64,000 bases of DNA from an uncultured Pelagibacteraceae bacterium (lineage in GTDB: Bacteria; Pseudomonadota; Alphaproteobacteria; Pelagibacterales; Pelagibacteraceae). A program made the position numbers and the translations under genes. Below the pieces are notes generated by a model that worked only from the letters and a program-made list of their open reading frames with translations, had not been told where the DNA came from and did not search any database. The DNA lies in the NCBI GenBank assembly GCA_902556265.1, contig CACDVM010000003.1, forward strand, positions 42,789-106,788, in the 5' to 3' direction. This document shows positions 25,136-34,084 of this stretch, one piece after another (the first letter of the stretch is position 1; each line of letters begins with the position of its first letter).

Positions 25136-26011
25136 TTGAAATATTTGTCAAATAAAAATGGTTTTTTAGGTATTGATAATAAATTTAGTTTTAAGGAAAA
25201 AGTTGTAATAGTCCCTTTTGGTCTCGAAAAAACAGTTAGTTATGGTGGAGGAACCAGAAATGGTCCCAAAGAAATTATAAAAGCTTCACATCAAGTGGAA
25301 TTATATGATGAAGAGCTCAATTGTGAGCCTTATAAAAAGATTGGTATTAAAACATTAAAACCTTTTAAAATAGATAAAGATATTATTAAGGCTTTAAAAA
25401 AAATGTCTAATATTAATAAAGAAATTTTAAGTAATAAACTTTTTCCAATGACTTTTGGAGGAGAACATTCAATAACACCCGGATGTATAGAACCATTTGT
25501 AAAAAAACATAAAAAAATTTGCCTTTTACATTTTGATGCGCACGCAGATTTACGCGATAGTTACAATGGAGAAAAGTTCTCTCATGCCTCTGCAATTAGA
25601 AGATGTCTTGACTATAAAAATGTTTCTATAATTTCATTTGGAATAAGAAATATCTCTGAGAGTGAGATGCCCTTTTTAAAAAAAAACAAATCGCGAATTA
25701 ATATTTTTTGGGCGAAGGATAAGGCAAAATGGAATCTTAAAAAATTTAAAAATCTTATAAAAAATAAAACTGTATACTTAACTTTTGATGTAGATGGTTT
25801 TGACTCAAGTATTATGCCTGCAACAGGAACACCGGAGCCTGGAGGATTATTGTGGGACGAAACATTGAATATAATAAGAATTGCTGCTAAAAATTCTGAT
25901 ATAGTTGGAGCAGATATAAATGAGCTTGCACCAATAAAAGGATTTAATTCTTATAATTTTCTAGTTGCAAAATTGGCCTATAAAATTTTAACTTATAAAT
26001 ATCTGTATTAA
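25136..26011 (+). CDS. Agmatinase/ureohydrolase family protein
   Basis: A manganese enzyme of the arginase superfamily, which hydrolyses agmatine or related guanidino compounds. Metal-binding motifs are complete: FGGEHSITPG (about residue 110), LLHFDAHADLRD (about 134), SHASAIRR, and TFDVDGFDSSIMPATGTPEPGG (about 217-238). I use the TTG at 25136 as start (291 residues); the only upstream ATG (25058) would overlap the deoxyhypusine synthase-like gene by 74 bp. With an ornithine decarboxylase at the head of the cluster and no arginine decarboxylase seen, the guanidino substrate is unclear: agmatine, guanidinobutyrate or another compound. It ends 2 bp from the converging queuosine transporter gene. 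Confidence 0.87.
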   Translation: MKYLSNKNGFLGIDNKFSFKEKVVIVPFGLEKTVSYGGGTRNGPKEIIKASHQVELYDEELNCEPYKKIGIKTLKPFKIDKDIIKALKKMSNINKEILSNKLFPMTFGGEHSITPGCIEPFVKKHKKICLLHFDAHADLRDSYNGEKFSHASAIRRCLDYKNVSIISFGIRNISESEMPFLKKNKSRINIFWAKDKAKWNLKKFKNLIKNKTVYLTFDVDGFDSSIMPATGTPEPGGLLWDETLNIIRIAAKNSDIVGADINELAPIKGFNSYNFLVAKLAYKILTYKYLY

Positions 26012-26013
26012 AT

Positions 26014-26562
26014 CTAAACTGGTTTAAACGTTTTAAGAAGTAATCTAAAAGGTATTAGCATTATTAAAGTAATTAAAATCTTAACTGCCAGATCTCCTAA
26101 TGAAAGAGTAAACCAAGGTACTCCAGTCGCATAAAATGCTATTGAAAAAAATAAAAATGTATCTACTGCTGAACCAATTGTTGATGAGGTAAGCGGTGCA
26201 ATATACCATTTTTTTTTTCTTAAATTATCAAAAATTTGGACATCTAATAATTGGGCAACTAAGAATGCAGTGCCAGAACCAATGGCAATTCTAACAGATA
26301 TAAAATCTGCAAAATTTGTTGAAAATATAAGAGTAAAACTAACTCCTATAGTAAATCCAACATAAACAATTTTTCTTGCAACTATTTTGCCATAAGATCT
26401 ATTTGCTAAATCAGTAATTAAAAAAGCTATTGGATAACTTAAAGCCCCATAAGTTAATAATTCTTCTAAACCGTAATGATTTATTGGAAACTGAACCAAG
26501 TAATTAGAAGTTAGAACAACTACCCCCATAATTAATGAGAGAAGTAAAAATAACTTATTCAT
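26014..26562 (-). CDS. Queuosine precursor transporter (YhhQ/QPTR family)
   Basis: Inner-membrane importer of queuine-type precursors (preQ0/preQ1) for tRNA modification, formerly DUF165. The 182-residue protein has about six hydrophobic segments. It contains the signature SYPIAFLITDLANRSYGKIVARKIVYVGF near residues 40-70 and GSGTAFLVAQLLDVQIFDNLRKKKWYIAPLTSSTIGSAVDT, which includes the conserved Q...D..IF..LR and polar TSS loop. Its start overlaps the stop of rpmB by one base, so it is probably translated from the same message. No queuosine synthesis genes are in the window. Confidence 0.92.
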   Translation of the reverse strand: MNKLFLLLSLIMGVVVLTSNYLVQFPINHYGLEELLTYGALSYPIAFLITDLANRSYGKIVARKIVYVGFTIGVSFTLIFSTNFADFISVRIAIGSGTAFLVAQLLDVQIFDNLRKKKWYIAPLTSSTIGSAVDTFLFFSIAFYATGVPWFTLSLGDLAVKILITLIMLIPFRLLLKTFKPV

Positions 26563-26876
26563 TAAGCAGATTTAGATTGAACTGTTTTTTTTTGAAATGG
26601 GGATTTAATTAGTAAATTTTTTTTAAGTTTTTTTAATCTTGGAGATAAATTTTTATTTTTAACAGTTTTTAAAAATTCATCAAAACTTCCCTTTTTATCA
26701 ACCGATCTAACACCTGCATTACTGACCGTTAATTTCAAACTTCTTTTTAAAAGTTCACTTGTAAATTTGACTTTTTTTAAATTTGGTAAAAATCTTCTTT
26801 TGGTCTTGTTGTTAGCGTGACTAACGTTGTGACCTTTCATTGGATTTTTTCCTGTAAGTTCACATTTTTTAGACAT
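26562..26876 (-). CDS. rpmB: 50S ribosomal protein L28
   Basis: Large-subunit protein L28. The start [36 protein letters not shown] is the family signature, and the [16 protein letters not shown] strand follows. At 104 residues it has the basic C-terminal tail usual in alphaproteobacteria (E. coli L28 is 78). A promoter is visible just upstream (26889-26917). The gene lies between pyrD and the queuosine precursor transporter on the same strand. Confidence 0.97.
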   Translation of the reverse strand: MSKKCELTGKNPMKGHNVSHANNKTKRRFLPNLKKVKFTSELLKRSLKLTVSNAGVRSVDKKGSFDEFLKTVKNKNLSPRLKKLKKNLLIKSPFQKKTVQSKSA

Positions 26877-26888
26877 AATAATTCCGTC

Positions 26889-26917
26889 TATATAAAGAGA
26901 GATTCTGATGGCGTCAA
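26889..26917 (-). promoter_or_regulatory. Sigma-70-type promoter of rpmB
   Basis: Read on the minus strand, TTGACG (26917-26912) and TATATA (26894-26889) are separated by 17 bases, nearly consensus. Transcription would start about 6 to 8 bases before the L28 start codon, giving a very short or near-leaderless message. It lies in the 57-bp gap between pyrD and rpmB, so rpmB and the transporter can be expressed apart from lysS-pyrD. Confidence 0.7.
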
Positions 26918-26933
26918 GTTTATATAATTTAAG

Positions 26934-27980
26934 TTAACCTTTTTTTCCTATTATTTCGGTATAATTTTTAATACCATCTTTTAATAATAATTCTGAAAGC
27001 TCTTTTTTTATCACGTTAACAATATTTGGTCCTCTAAATACCATTCCTGTATAGAGTTGAACATAGTTAGCCCCTGCTAAAAATTTTTCATATGCACTTT
27101 TTCCCGAATCTACTCCACCTACCCCTATTATCTGTATTCTTCCTTTAAGAATTTTGTAAAATTTACTAATTAATTGAGTAGATTTTTTTTCAATTGGCTT
27201 ACCTGATAAACCTCCTTTTTGATATCTTTGAACATTGTTTAAACTTTCTCTTGTTGTATCTGATGTATTTGAAATAATAATTAATTCAATATTATTACTT
27301 AAAAGGACTTCACAAATATTTTTTATTTCCTGATCATTAATATCTGGAGATACTTTTACAGCTATAGGAATTTTTGAATTTAAAATTTTTTTTTCTTTTT
27401 CAATGATTTCTAATAACTCATTCAGTTTTGTTTGTTCGTGAAAACTTCTTAAATTTTCTGTATTCGGAGATGATATATTAATTGTAATATAATCAGCCAC
27501 CTCATGAAAAGTTTTTAAGCATTCAATGTAATCATTAAGTCTATTATCTGTATCTTTATTTGGGCCTATATTTATTCCAAGCAAACCAATTTGACTGTTT
27601 GATTTAATTCTTTCAAAAACATTTTTTGAACCAAGGTTATTGAAGCCAAGTCTGTTTATAAGCGCTTCATCTTCAATTAGTCTAAAAACTCTTGGTTTTG
27701 TGTTTCCATATTGCTTTAAAGGTGTAATCGTTCCTACTTCCACAAAACCAAATCCTAGCCTAAATAATGAATTGTATACTTCAGCATTTTTGTCAAATCC
27801 AGCTGCCATTCCGATAGGGTTATCTAAATTTTTATTAAACAATTTGGTTACAAATAATGGATTATTTTTATCTTTATCTAATATATTTGGAACTAAATTA
27901 AATTTAAGAGATTTGATTGCTAAACTATGTGCTACTTCAGGATCTAATTTAAAGATTAAAGATCTTAAATTTGAAAACAT
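26934..27980 (-). CDS. pyrD: Dihydroorotate dehydrogenase (quinone), class 2
   Basis: Membrane-associated flavoenzyme oxidising dihydroorotate to orotate in pyrimidine synthesis, passing electrons to ubiquinone. The N-terminal helical part (FSNLRSLIFKLDPEVAHSLAIKSLK) is the membrane/quinone segment diagnostic of class 2. The barrel carries NPIGMAAGFDKNAEVYNSLFRLGFGFVEVGTITP, NISSPNTENLRSF with the catalytic Ser, and IGVGGVDSGKSAYEKFLAGANYVQLYTG for FMN binding. Its 348 residues match the family. The start codon overlaps the stop codon of lysS by one base. Confidence 0.97.
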   Translation of the reverse strand: MFSNLRSLIFKLDPEVAHSLAIKSLKFNLVPNILDKDKNNPLFVTKLFNKNLDNPIGMAAGFDKNAEVYNSLFRLGFGFVEVGTITPLKQYGNTKPRVFRLIEDEALINRLGFNNLGSKNVFERIKSNSQIGLLGINIGPNKDTDNRLNDYIECLKTFHEVADYITINISSPNTENLRSFHEQTKLNELLEIIEKEKKILNSKIPIAVKVSPDINDQEIKNICEVLLSNNIELIIISNTSDTTRESLNNVQRYQKGGLSGKPIEKKSTQLISKFYKILKGRIQIIGVGGVDSGKSAYEKFLAGANYVQLYTGMVFRGPNIVNVIKKELSELLLKDGIKNYTEIIGKKG

Positions 27981-29542
27981 TATTTAATTTTATTTAATAT
28001 AAGATCTTTTGTTTCTTTAACACCAAAAAAACTAATGAAAAAACCCATACGGGGACCATTTTCGTCACCAAATACAACTTGATAAATCAATTTAAACCAA
28101 TCTCTTAAATTCTCAGAATAACCATTTTCTTTTCCAGTTGAATAAATCAATGTTTGAATATCCTCTGGAGTCATTTTATCGTTACACCTGTCTAAAGTTT
28201 GTGTCAAAGCCTCTAATGCTAATCTTTCATCGCTATTAGGTTTTTTATATTTTTTTTGTAATTTAATAACATCATTAAAATATTTAATTGCATAACCCAC
28301 AAGTTTATCAAAAATGGGGTGGTCTTTTTCAGAAATATTAGTTTTATATTTTTTAACAAATTTCCACAAAAGTTCTTTGCTGCTCGCGTTGCTTGTTTCA
28401 ACAAGGTTTAGCAACATTGAAAAAGACATAATCATATTTTCTTTTGGTATTTTGCTATTATGAACATGCCATACTGGGTTCATTAATAATTTTAATTCAT
28501 CTTGGATTTTTGCTTTTTCGATAAATTCCAAATATTCATCAACAGCTTTAGGTACTATTTCTTTGTAAAGTTTTTTTGCTCTTTTAGGATTTTGGTACAT
28601 ATATAAAGAAAGACTTTCAGGGGAAGCATACTCTAGCCACTGATCTATTGTAATTCCATTTCCTTTTGATTTTGAAATTTTTTCTCCCCTTTCATCTAAG
28701 AATAATTCATATGCAAATCCAGATGGATTTGTTTTTCCAATCAATTTAATTATTTTCGAGGACAAAATTGCACTTTCAATTAAATCTTTACCATACATCT
28801 CAAAATCAATATCTAATGCATACCATCTCATTGCCCAATCAACTTTCCATTGAAGTTTACAGTGCCCATCTAAAATACTTGATTCTAGTTCTTTGCCATT
28901 ATTATCAAAAATGATTTTTGAATTATCAGTATTTATTTCTTTAACTGGAATTTCTAAGACTTGCCCAGTATCAGGACATATTGGTAAAAATGGACTATAA
29001 GTTTTTTGACGCTCTTTTCCTAGAGTCGGTAATATAATGTTCATTATTCCATCATAATTTTTTAAAATGGTTTGTAATGAAGAGTTAAAAAAACCAGATC
29101 TATATAGAGAAGTTGAACTTTTAAAATTATATTTAAAATTAAAACTATTAAGAAAATTTTTTAACATTTCGTTATTATGCTCACCAAAACTATCAAATTT
29201 TTCAAATGGATCTGGAACTTGAGTTAATGGTTTATGTAAATTTTTTTCTAATAAATCTTTTTGAGGCACATTATCTGGAACTTTTCTTAATCCATCCATA
29301 TCATCTGAAAAAGTAATTATTTCTGTTGGTAAGTCTGTCAATTGATTTAATGCGTTAACCATCATTGAGGTTCTTGCTACTTCCCCAAAGGTTCCTATGT
29401 GTGGTAATCCACTTGGACCATACCCAGTCTGGAGAGTTATTTTTCCCTTTTTTTCTATAAAAGATTTTCTTTCTCGAAGCATTTTTTTTGCTTCAACAAA
29501 AGGCCATGCACTTGTTTTATCTAAATTTTCTTTTTTAATCAT
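27980..29542 (-). CDS. lysS: Lysyl-tRNA synthetase, class I
   Basis: Charges tRNA-Lys. It belongs to the class I form found in most archaea, spirochaetes and many alphaproteobacteria rather than the common class II enzyme. The HIGH-type motif is in GYGPSGLPHIGTFGEVART (about residues 43-60) and the KMSKS-type motif is KISKSKGNG (about residue 288). The 520-residue length and the helical C-terminal anticodon-binding part are typical. It leads the lysS-pyrD pair and diverges from trkH across 88 bp, in which I see no clear additional element. Confidence 0.96.
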   Translation of the reverse strand: MIKKENLDKTSAWPFVEAKKMLRERKSFIEKKGKITLQTGYGPSGLPHIGTFGEVARTSMMVNALNQLTDLPTEIITFSDDMDGLRKVPDNVPQKDLLEKNLHKPLTQVPDPFEKFDSFGEHNNEMLKNFLNSFNFKYNFKSSTSLYRSGFFNSSLQTILKNYDGIMNIILPTLGKERQKTYSPFLPICPDTGQVLEIPVKEINTDNSKIIFDNNGKELESSILDGHCKLQWKVDWAMRWYALDIDFEMYGKDLIESAILSSKIIKLIGKTNPSGFAYELFLDERGEKISKSKGNGITIDQWLEYASPESLSLYMYQNPKRAKKLYKEIVPKAVDEYLEFIEKAKIQDELKLLMNPVWHVHNSKIPKENMIMSFSMLLNLVETSNASSKELLWKFVKKYKTNISEKDHPIFDKLVGYAIKYFNDVIKLQKKYKKPNSDERLALEALTQTLDRCNDKMTPEDIQTLIYSTGKENGYSENLRDWFKLIYQVVFGDENGPRMGFFISFFGVKETKDLILNKIK

Positions 29543-29630
29543 GAATAATTCAAAAAAAATCTAAAAATTACGATTTAACTAATTCTTATAGAGTTGAAAT
29601 TTATTTACCATAAAATAATGTTCTTTCAAA

Positions 29631-31070
29631 ATGTCTAATTATAAAACTGTTTTTTTTACTCTCGGAATACTCCAGATAATTCTAGGAATTTTTATGTTGA
29701 TTCCAGTATTTGCACAATTTTTTTATGACGAAATTGACTCATCTTTTTTTGGTGCATCGATAGTGACCATCATTTTTGGAACATTATTTTTTTTGTCAAA
29801 TTTAGATCATGATAAAAAATTAAGTTTACAACAAGCATTTTTGCTTACAGCTTTATCATGGTTGAGCATAGCGATTTTTAGTTCACTTCCTTTTGTTTTC
29901 TCAAATACTGAATTTTCTTTTACTAACGCTTTTTTTGAAAGTATGTCAGGAATTACTACCACTGGCTCTACAATTATTTCAGATTTAGAAAGTATGCCAA
30001 AAGGTATTTTATTGTGGAGAGCAATACTTCAATGGTTAGGTGGCATAGGTATAATAGTTATGGCAATAACTCTAATGCCAATTATGAATATTGGTGGAAT
30101 GCAATTGTTTAAAGTTTCAAATAATGATAGTTCCGAAAAAATTCTTCCTAAATCAAAACAAATTGCTCTTAGGTTGATTTATATTTACTCAATTTTAACA
30201 TTTCTATGTGCGGTTTCTTACAAAGTTCTTGGAATGAATATTTTTGACAGTTTAACACACTCAATGACAACAATAGCTACAGGAGGATTTTCAAATTATA
30301 ATGATTCAATTGGTTTTTTTAACAGTTTTTCTATAGAAATTTCAGCAATGATTTTCATAATCTTAGGAAGTTTACCTTTTATAGCTTATATAAAATTTTT
30401 GAATGGAAATAAAAAAATATTTATTTCAGATATTCAAATCAAAACTTTTTTAAAAATTATATTTATTAGTATACTTATTCTATCAATATATTTATCTTTT
30501 GATAATTCTAATCAACTAAATTTAAGATATATTTTTTTTAATGTTATTTCTATTCTAACTGGTACTGGATATGTTAATGCACAATTTGATAGTTGGGGGG
30601 GATTTTCTTTAATTTTATTTTTAGGATTAATGTTTATAGGGGGATGTGCCGGATCAACAACTTGTGGTATTAAAATATTTAGAATACAAATTCTTTACAC
30701 CTTTATTTCTAATCAACTTAAAAAAATTATATACCCTAAAGGTATTTTTATTGTTAAGTATGATCAAAATCCTGTGGATAATAAATTTATTTCTTCGATA
30801 ATATCTTTTATTTATATGTACTTAATAGTTTTTTTTATAATTTCTGCATTACTATCATTAACAGGTCTCGATTTTGTTACTTCAATATCAGGAGCAGCAA
30901 CATCTATTTCTAATGTTGGCCCTGGGCTAGGTTCAATTATTGGACCAAACGGTAATTTCTCTTCTTTACCAGATGTTTCCAAATGGATACTAACCTTAGG
31001 CATGATTTTAGGTAGACTTGAGTTGTTTGCAATATTAGTATTATTCTTACCTTCTTTTTGGAGGAATTAA
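29631..31070 (+). CDS. trkH: Trk-type potassium uptake protein TrkH
   Basis: Inner-membrane potassium channel subunit, 479 residues, with four pore repeats. The selectivity-filter glycines are visible in TTTGST (about residue 112), IATGGFSNY (about 222), LTGTGYVNA (about 312) and ISNVGPGLG (about 427). FESMSGITTTGSTI and GGCAGSTTCGIKIFR are strong family markers. The regulatory NAD-binding partner TrkA is not in the window. The ribosome-binding site of the following ampG gene lies within the last codons of trkH, suggesting co-transcription. Confidence 0.96.
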   Translation: MSNYKTVFFTLGILQIILGIFMLIPVFAQFFYDEIDSSFFGASIVTIIFGTLFFLSNLDHDKKLSLQQAFLLTALSWLSIAIFSSLPFVFSNTEFSFTNAFFESMSGITTTGSTIISDLESMPKGILLWRAILQWLGGIGIIVMAITLMPIMNIGGMQLFKVSNNDSSEKILPKSKQIALRLIYIYSILTFLCAVSYKVLGMNIFDSLTHSMTTIATGGFSNYNDSIGFFNSFSIEISAMIFIILGSLPFIAYIKFLNGNKKIFISDIQIKTFLKIIFISILILSIYLSFDNSNQLNLRYIFFNVISILTGTGYVNAQFDSWGGFSLILFLGLMFIGGCAGSTTCGIKIFRIQILYTFISNQLKKIIYPKGIFIVKYDQNPVDNKFISSIISFIYMYLIVFFIISALLSLTGLDFVTSISGAATSISNVGPGLGSIIGPNGNFSSLPDVSKWILTLGMILGRLELFAILVLFLPSFWRN

Positions 31071-31072
31071 AA

Positions 31073-32449
31073 ATGATTGAACTTAAAAAACAATCTCTTT
31101 CTGAAACCTTCTCAATTTATTTCGATAAAAGAATGTTCAAGATTTTATTATTAGGTGCAATTTCAGGTTTCCCCTGGGTTTTAATTGGTAGTAGTCTAAG
31201 TCTTTGGTTGAAGGAGGATGGATTAAGCAGATCAACTATTGGGTGGGCAGGATTAATTTTTGCAGTTTATGCATTCAATTATTTATGGGCACCTTTAGTT
31301 GATAGAATACAAATACCCTTTCTAACAAAAAAAATTGGTCATAGAAGAGGTTGGATTGTTCTAATGCAATTGATAATTTTACTTTCGTTAATTCTATGGA
31401 GTATTATTAATCCTACCCAAAATTTAGCTTTAGTAATTACTGTCGGTTTAATTATTGCTATCGCATCTGCCACCCAAGATATCACTGTAGATGCTCTAAG
31501 GATTGAACAAATTGGAGAAACTGAGGGGAAATCAATGGCTGCAGGAGCTGCAATGGCTGTTGTTGGCTGGTGGTCAGGATATAAACTAGGAGGTGTACTA
31601 TCTTTGTTTTCTGCAGATATCTTACAAAAAGCTGGTTTCGAAAATTACTGGCAACTAACATTTTTAATTTTAGGTATATTGATAATACTAATGAATATCG
31701 GTTTAATGTTTGTAAATGAAGCTGATAGCGATGAAAGATATAATCAGCAAATAGAAAATGATAAATTGATTTTAAATAATTTTGAAAAACAAAATATATT
31801 TACACGCTTTCTAACCTGGATTGTTGGTACTATTAGTGGTCCTATTATAAGTTTTTTTAAAAAAAATGGGTTTTCTATCGCTGTAGGAATTTTAGGATTT
31901 GTTTTTTTATTTAAAGTTGGTGAGGCATTTCTTGGCAGAATGTCGATTATTTTTTATAAAGAAATAGGCTTTAGTAAATCAGATATTGCTATTTATTCTA
32001 AAACTTTAGGATGGATCACTACAGTTATATTCACTCTTTTAGGTGGATTATTTGTAATTAGATCAGGAGTATTAAAAGCAATGTTTCTTGCTGGTATTTT
32101 AATGGCAAGTACAAATCTTTTATTTAGTGTTTTGGCGTGGAGTGACAAATCAGAACTTCTATTCGCTATAGCTGTAATTTTTGACGATATTGCAGCAGCG
32201 TTTGCTACAGTTGCTTTTGTTGCATTTATATCATTGCTAGTTGATAGATCCTATACAGCGACACAATATGCGCTTTTAGCATCAATAGGGACCGCTGGAA
32301 GAACTACGCTGGCATCCTCTTCTGGAGCGCTCGTTGATTGGCTTAATGGTGATTGGGGTATATTTTTTATACTCACTGCTTTAATGGTGATCCCATCTTT
32401 AATTATTTTATGGATAATGAAAAAAAAACTCCAGTTAAGTGAAAAATAA
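31073..32449 (+). CDS. ampG: Muropeptide permease AmpG (MFS)
   Basis: Imports anhydromuropeptides released during wall growth, for recycling. The 458-residue protein has 12 or more hydrophobic segments. It begins with the AmpG-like LLLGAISGFPWVLIGSSLSLWLKEDGLSRSTIGWAGL, then YAFNYLWAPLVDR and a charged HRRGWI loop. ATQDITVDALRIE near residue 140 is a family hallmark. The ATG at 31073 is preferred over an upstream TTG because GGAGG lies at 31060-31064. The substrate products would feed the AmgK-MurU pair coded at 13.1-14.8 kb. It overlaps the next gene, coding an NlpC/P60 peptidase, by 11 bp, another wall-related function. Confidence 0.92.
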   Translation: MIELKKQSLSETFSIYFDKRMFKILLLGAISGFPWVLIGSSLSLWLKEDGLSRSTIGWAGLIFAVYAFNYLWAPLVDRIQIPFLTKKIGHRRGWIVLMQLIILLSLILWSIINPTQNLALVITVGLIIAIASATQDITVDALRIEQIGETEGKSMAAGAAMAVVGWWSGYKLGGVLSLFSADILQKAGFENYWQLTFLILGILIILMNIGLMFVNEADSDERYNQQIENDKLILNNFEKQNIFTRFLTWIVGTISGPIISFFKKNGFSIAVGILGFVFLFKVGEAFLGRMSIIFYKEIGFSKSDIAIYSKTLGWITTVIFTLLGGLFVIRSGVLKAMFLAGILMASTNLLFSVLAWSDKSELLFAIAVIFDDIAAAFATVAFVAFISLLVDRSYTATQYALLASIGTAGRTTLASSSGALVDWLNGDWGIFFILTALMVIPSLIILWIMKKKLQLSEK

Positions 32450-33191
32450 TTTTTTTAATTCACCGGTAGAAAATATCTATATTAAGCCTTCTTCAAATTC
32501 AGAGGTTAGTTCTCAAATTTTATATGGAGAAAAATTCAAAATTTTATCTACAAAGGGAAATTGGGTAAAGATTAAAACGAGTTATGACAACTATATAGGA
32601 TATATTAAAAAAAAAAAATTTAATGAAAAATTTAAACCAACAAATAAAATTTCAAAGTTAAAATCAAGAATTTATTTTATTAAAAAAAAAAAATTCTTAT
32701 CATCAAATAATTTTCTTTATTTTGGGAGTGGAATTGTATCGAAAAGCATGAATAAAGAATTTGTCGAATTTGAAAAAAATAAGTGGATTAAAAAAAAAGA
32801 TTTAAAGAAAATCGATCATTTTGAGAGAAATTTTTACAAAATATTTAAATTATTTTTAAATACTAAATATCTGTGGGGTGGAAAAACATCAAAAGGTATT
32901 GATTGTTCAGCTTTAGTTCAAATTTATTTTTATTATAATCGAATTTTTTTCCCAAGAGATACAAAAGATCAAATCAAATTTTGTAAAAAAAAGGGGGGGA
33001 AAAAACTTATTAAAGGTGACATAATTTTTTGGAAAGGCCATGTGGGCATATGTTTAAACAAGTTTGAGTTCATTCACGCTTATGGACCAAAAAAAAAAGT
33101 ATTGATAATGCCAATAACATTTACAATAAAAAAAATTTATGAAACTGCTAATTTAAAAGTAAAAAAGATTAGTAATATTAAAAAATATTAG
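32439..33191 (+). CDS. NlpC/P60 family peptidase with bacterial SH3 domains
   Basis: Predicted cysteine peptidase that cleaves peptidoglycan peptides. The 250-residue protein begins with a GTG codon inside the end of ampG. An SH3-like domain occupies about residues 10-60 (YIKPSSNSEVSSQILYGEKFKIL...WVKIKT) and a degenerate second one lies around 65-125. The NlpC/P60 domain follows: catalytic Cys in KGIDCSALVQ (about 155), His in GHVGI (about 203) and third residue in FIHAYG. No signal peptide is seen, so it may act in the cytosol on imported muropeptides, fitting its AmpG neighbour. The gene contains two 12-base A runs and an A8-G7-A6 tract. Confidence 0.87.
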   Translation: MKNNFFNSPVENIYIKPSSNSEVSSQILYGEKFKILSTKGNWVKIKTSYDNYIGYIKKKKFNEKFKPTNKISKLKSRIYFIKKKKFLSSNNFLYFGSGIVSKSMNKEFVEFEKNKWIKKKDLKKIDHFERNFYKIFKLFLNTKYLWGGKTSKGIDCSALVQIYFYYNRIFFPRDTKDQIKFCKKKGGKKLIKGDIIFWKGHVGICLNKFEFIHAYGPKKKVLIMPITFTIKKIYETANLKVKKISNIKKY

Positions 33192-34084
33192 CTACGTCCA
33201 AAATCAGGCTTATTAATATCCTGCTTTAATTTGATTATTTTAGTACGCACTTTTTTAGTATGAGTCAGTTTTTTTAAAATTGATTTATTATTCTTTGAAT
33301 TGATATCTTTTTTAAAAGCATTTAAATTTTTAATAAATAAACTTATTGCTTTAGAAATGTTTGTTTTATTATGAAAAAAAACATCTCTCCACATAATTTC
33401 ATTTGAAGCTGCTATTCTTGAAAAATCTCTCAAGCCTCCTGCGCTATATTTAATTAAATTATATTTTTGTTTTTTTTCAAAATCTTGTGCTGATTTGACT
33501 AAGTTATATGCTATCAAATGAGGTAGATGACTAGTAATTGAAAAAATCTTGTCATGTTTGTCAGCATTCATTACAACAATTTTTGACCCTATTTTTTTCC
33601 AAAAAGAACTTAAAAACTTTAAATGTTTTAAGTTAGTTTTTTTATCTTTAATTAAGACACACCATTTATTTTCGAACAAATCTGCTCTACCATATTCTGG
33701 ACCACTAACTTCTGACCCAGCTATAGGATGACTTGAGGTCCAAGATATTTGTTTTTTTAATTTTTTTTTTATTATTTTTGTAAATTCTAATTTTGATGAG
33801 CCTACATCTGTAATAATTTGATTTGAGTTGAGATAATTATTTATCTTTAAAATTATTCTTTCGTATTCACTCATTGGTGTACAAAAAATAATCAAATCTG
33901 ATTGTAAAATTATATCCTGCGGTTTTTTTACAAGAATTCCTGGTAATTTTAATTTTTTAATTTTTGCTATATTTTTTTTCGATTTTTCATAAATAAATAT
34001 TTTTTTTGCTAACTTTTTTTTTGAAATTACTCTTATTAACGAAGATCCCAATAAACCACAGCCAATAATTAAGACATTTTTCAT
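33188..34084 (-). CDS. tyrA: Prephenate/arogenate dehydrogenase
   Basis: Makes 4-hydroxyphenylpyruvate from prephenate, or tyrosine from arogenate, for tyrosine synthesis. The 298-residue protein has the NAD-binding start VLIIGCGLLGSSLIRVI, an IFCTPMSEY stretch and the VGSSK motif. The active-site HPIAGSEVSGPEYGRADLF lies near residue 113, and SHLPHLIAYNL near 195 is conserved. No chorismate mutase or ACT domain is attached. It overlaps hisC by 4 bp; this hisC-tyrC pair beside metX-metW is a common alphaproteobacterial layout. Its end overlaps the NlpC/P60 gene by 4 bp. Confidence 0.95.
   Translation of the reverse strand: MKNVLIIGCGLLGSSLIRVISKKKLAKKIFIYEKSKKNIAKIKKLKLPGILVKKPQDIILQSDLIIFCTPMSEYERIILKINNYLNSNQIITDVGSSKLEFTKIIKKKLKKQISWTSSHPIAGSEVSGPEYGRADLFENKWCVLIKDKKTNLKHLKFLSSFWKKIGSKIVVMNADKHDKIFSITSHLPHLIAYNLVKSAQDFEKKQKYNLIKYSAGGLRDFSRIAASNEIMWRDVFFHNKTNISKAISLFIKNLNAFKKDINSKNNKSILKKLTHTKKVRTKIIKLKQDINKPDFGRS

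Noticed and set aside
29543..29630. Promoter pair between lysS and trkH
   Set aside because: Promoters must exist here, but the TTGAAA and TAAAAT elements visible are at the wrong spacing, so no specific call is made.
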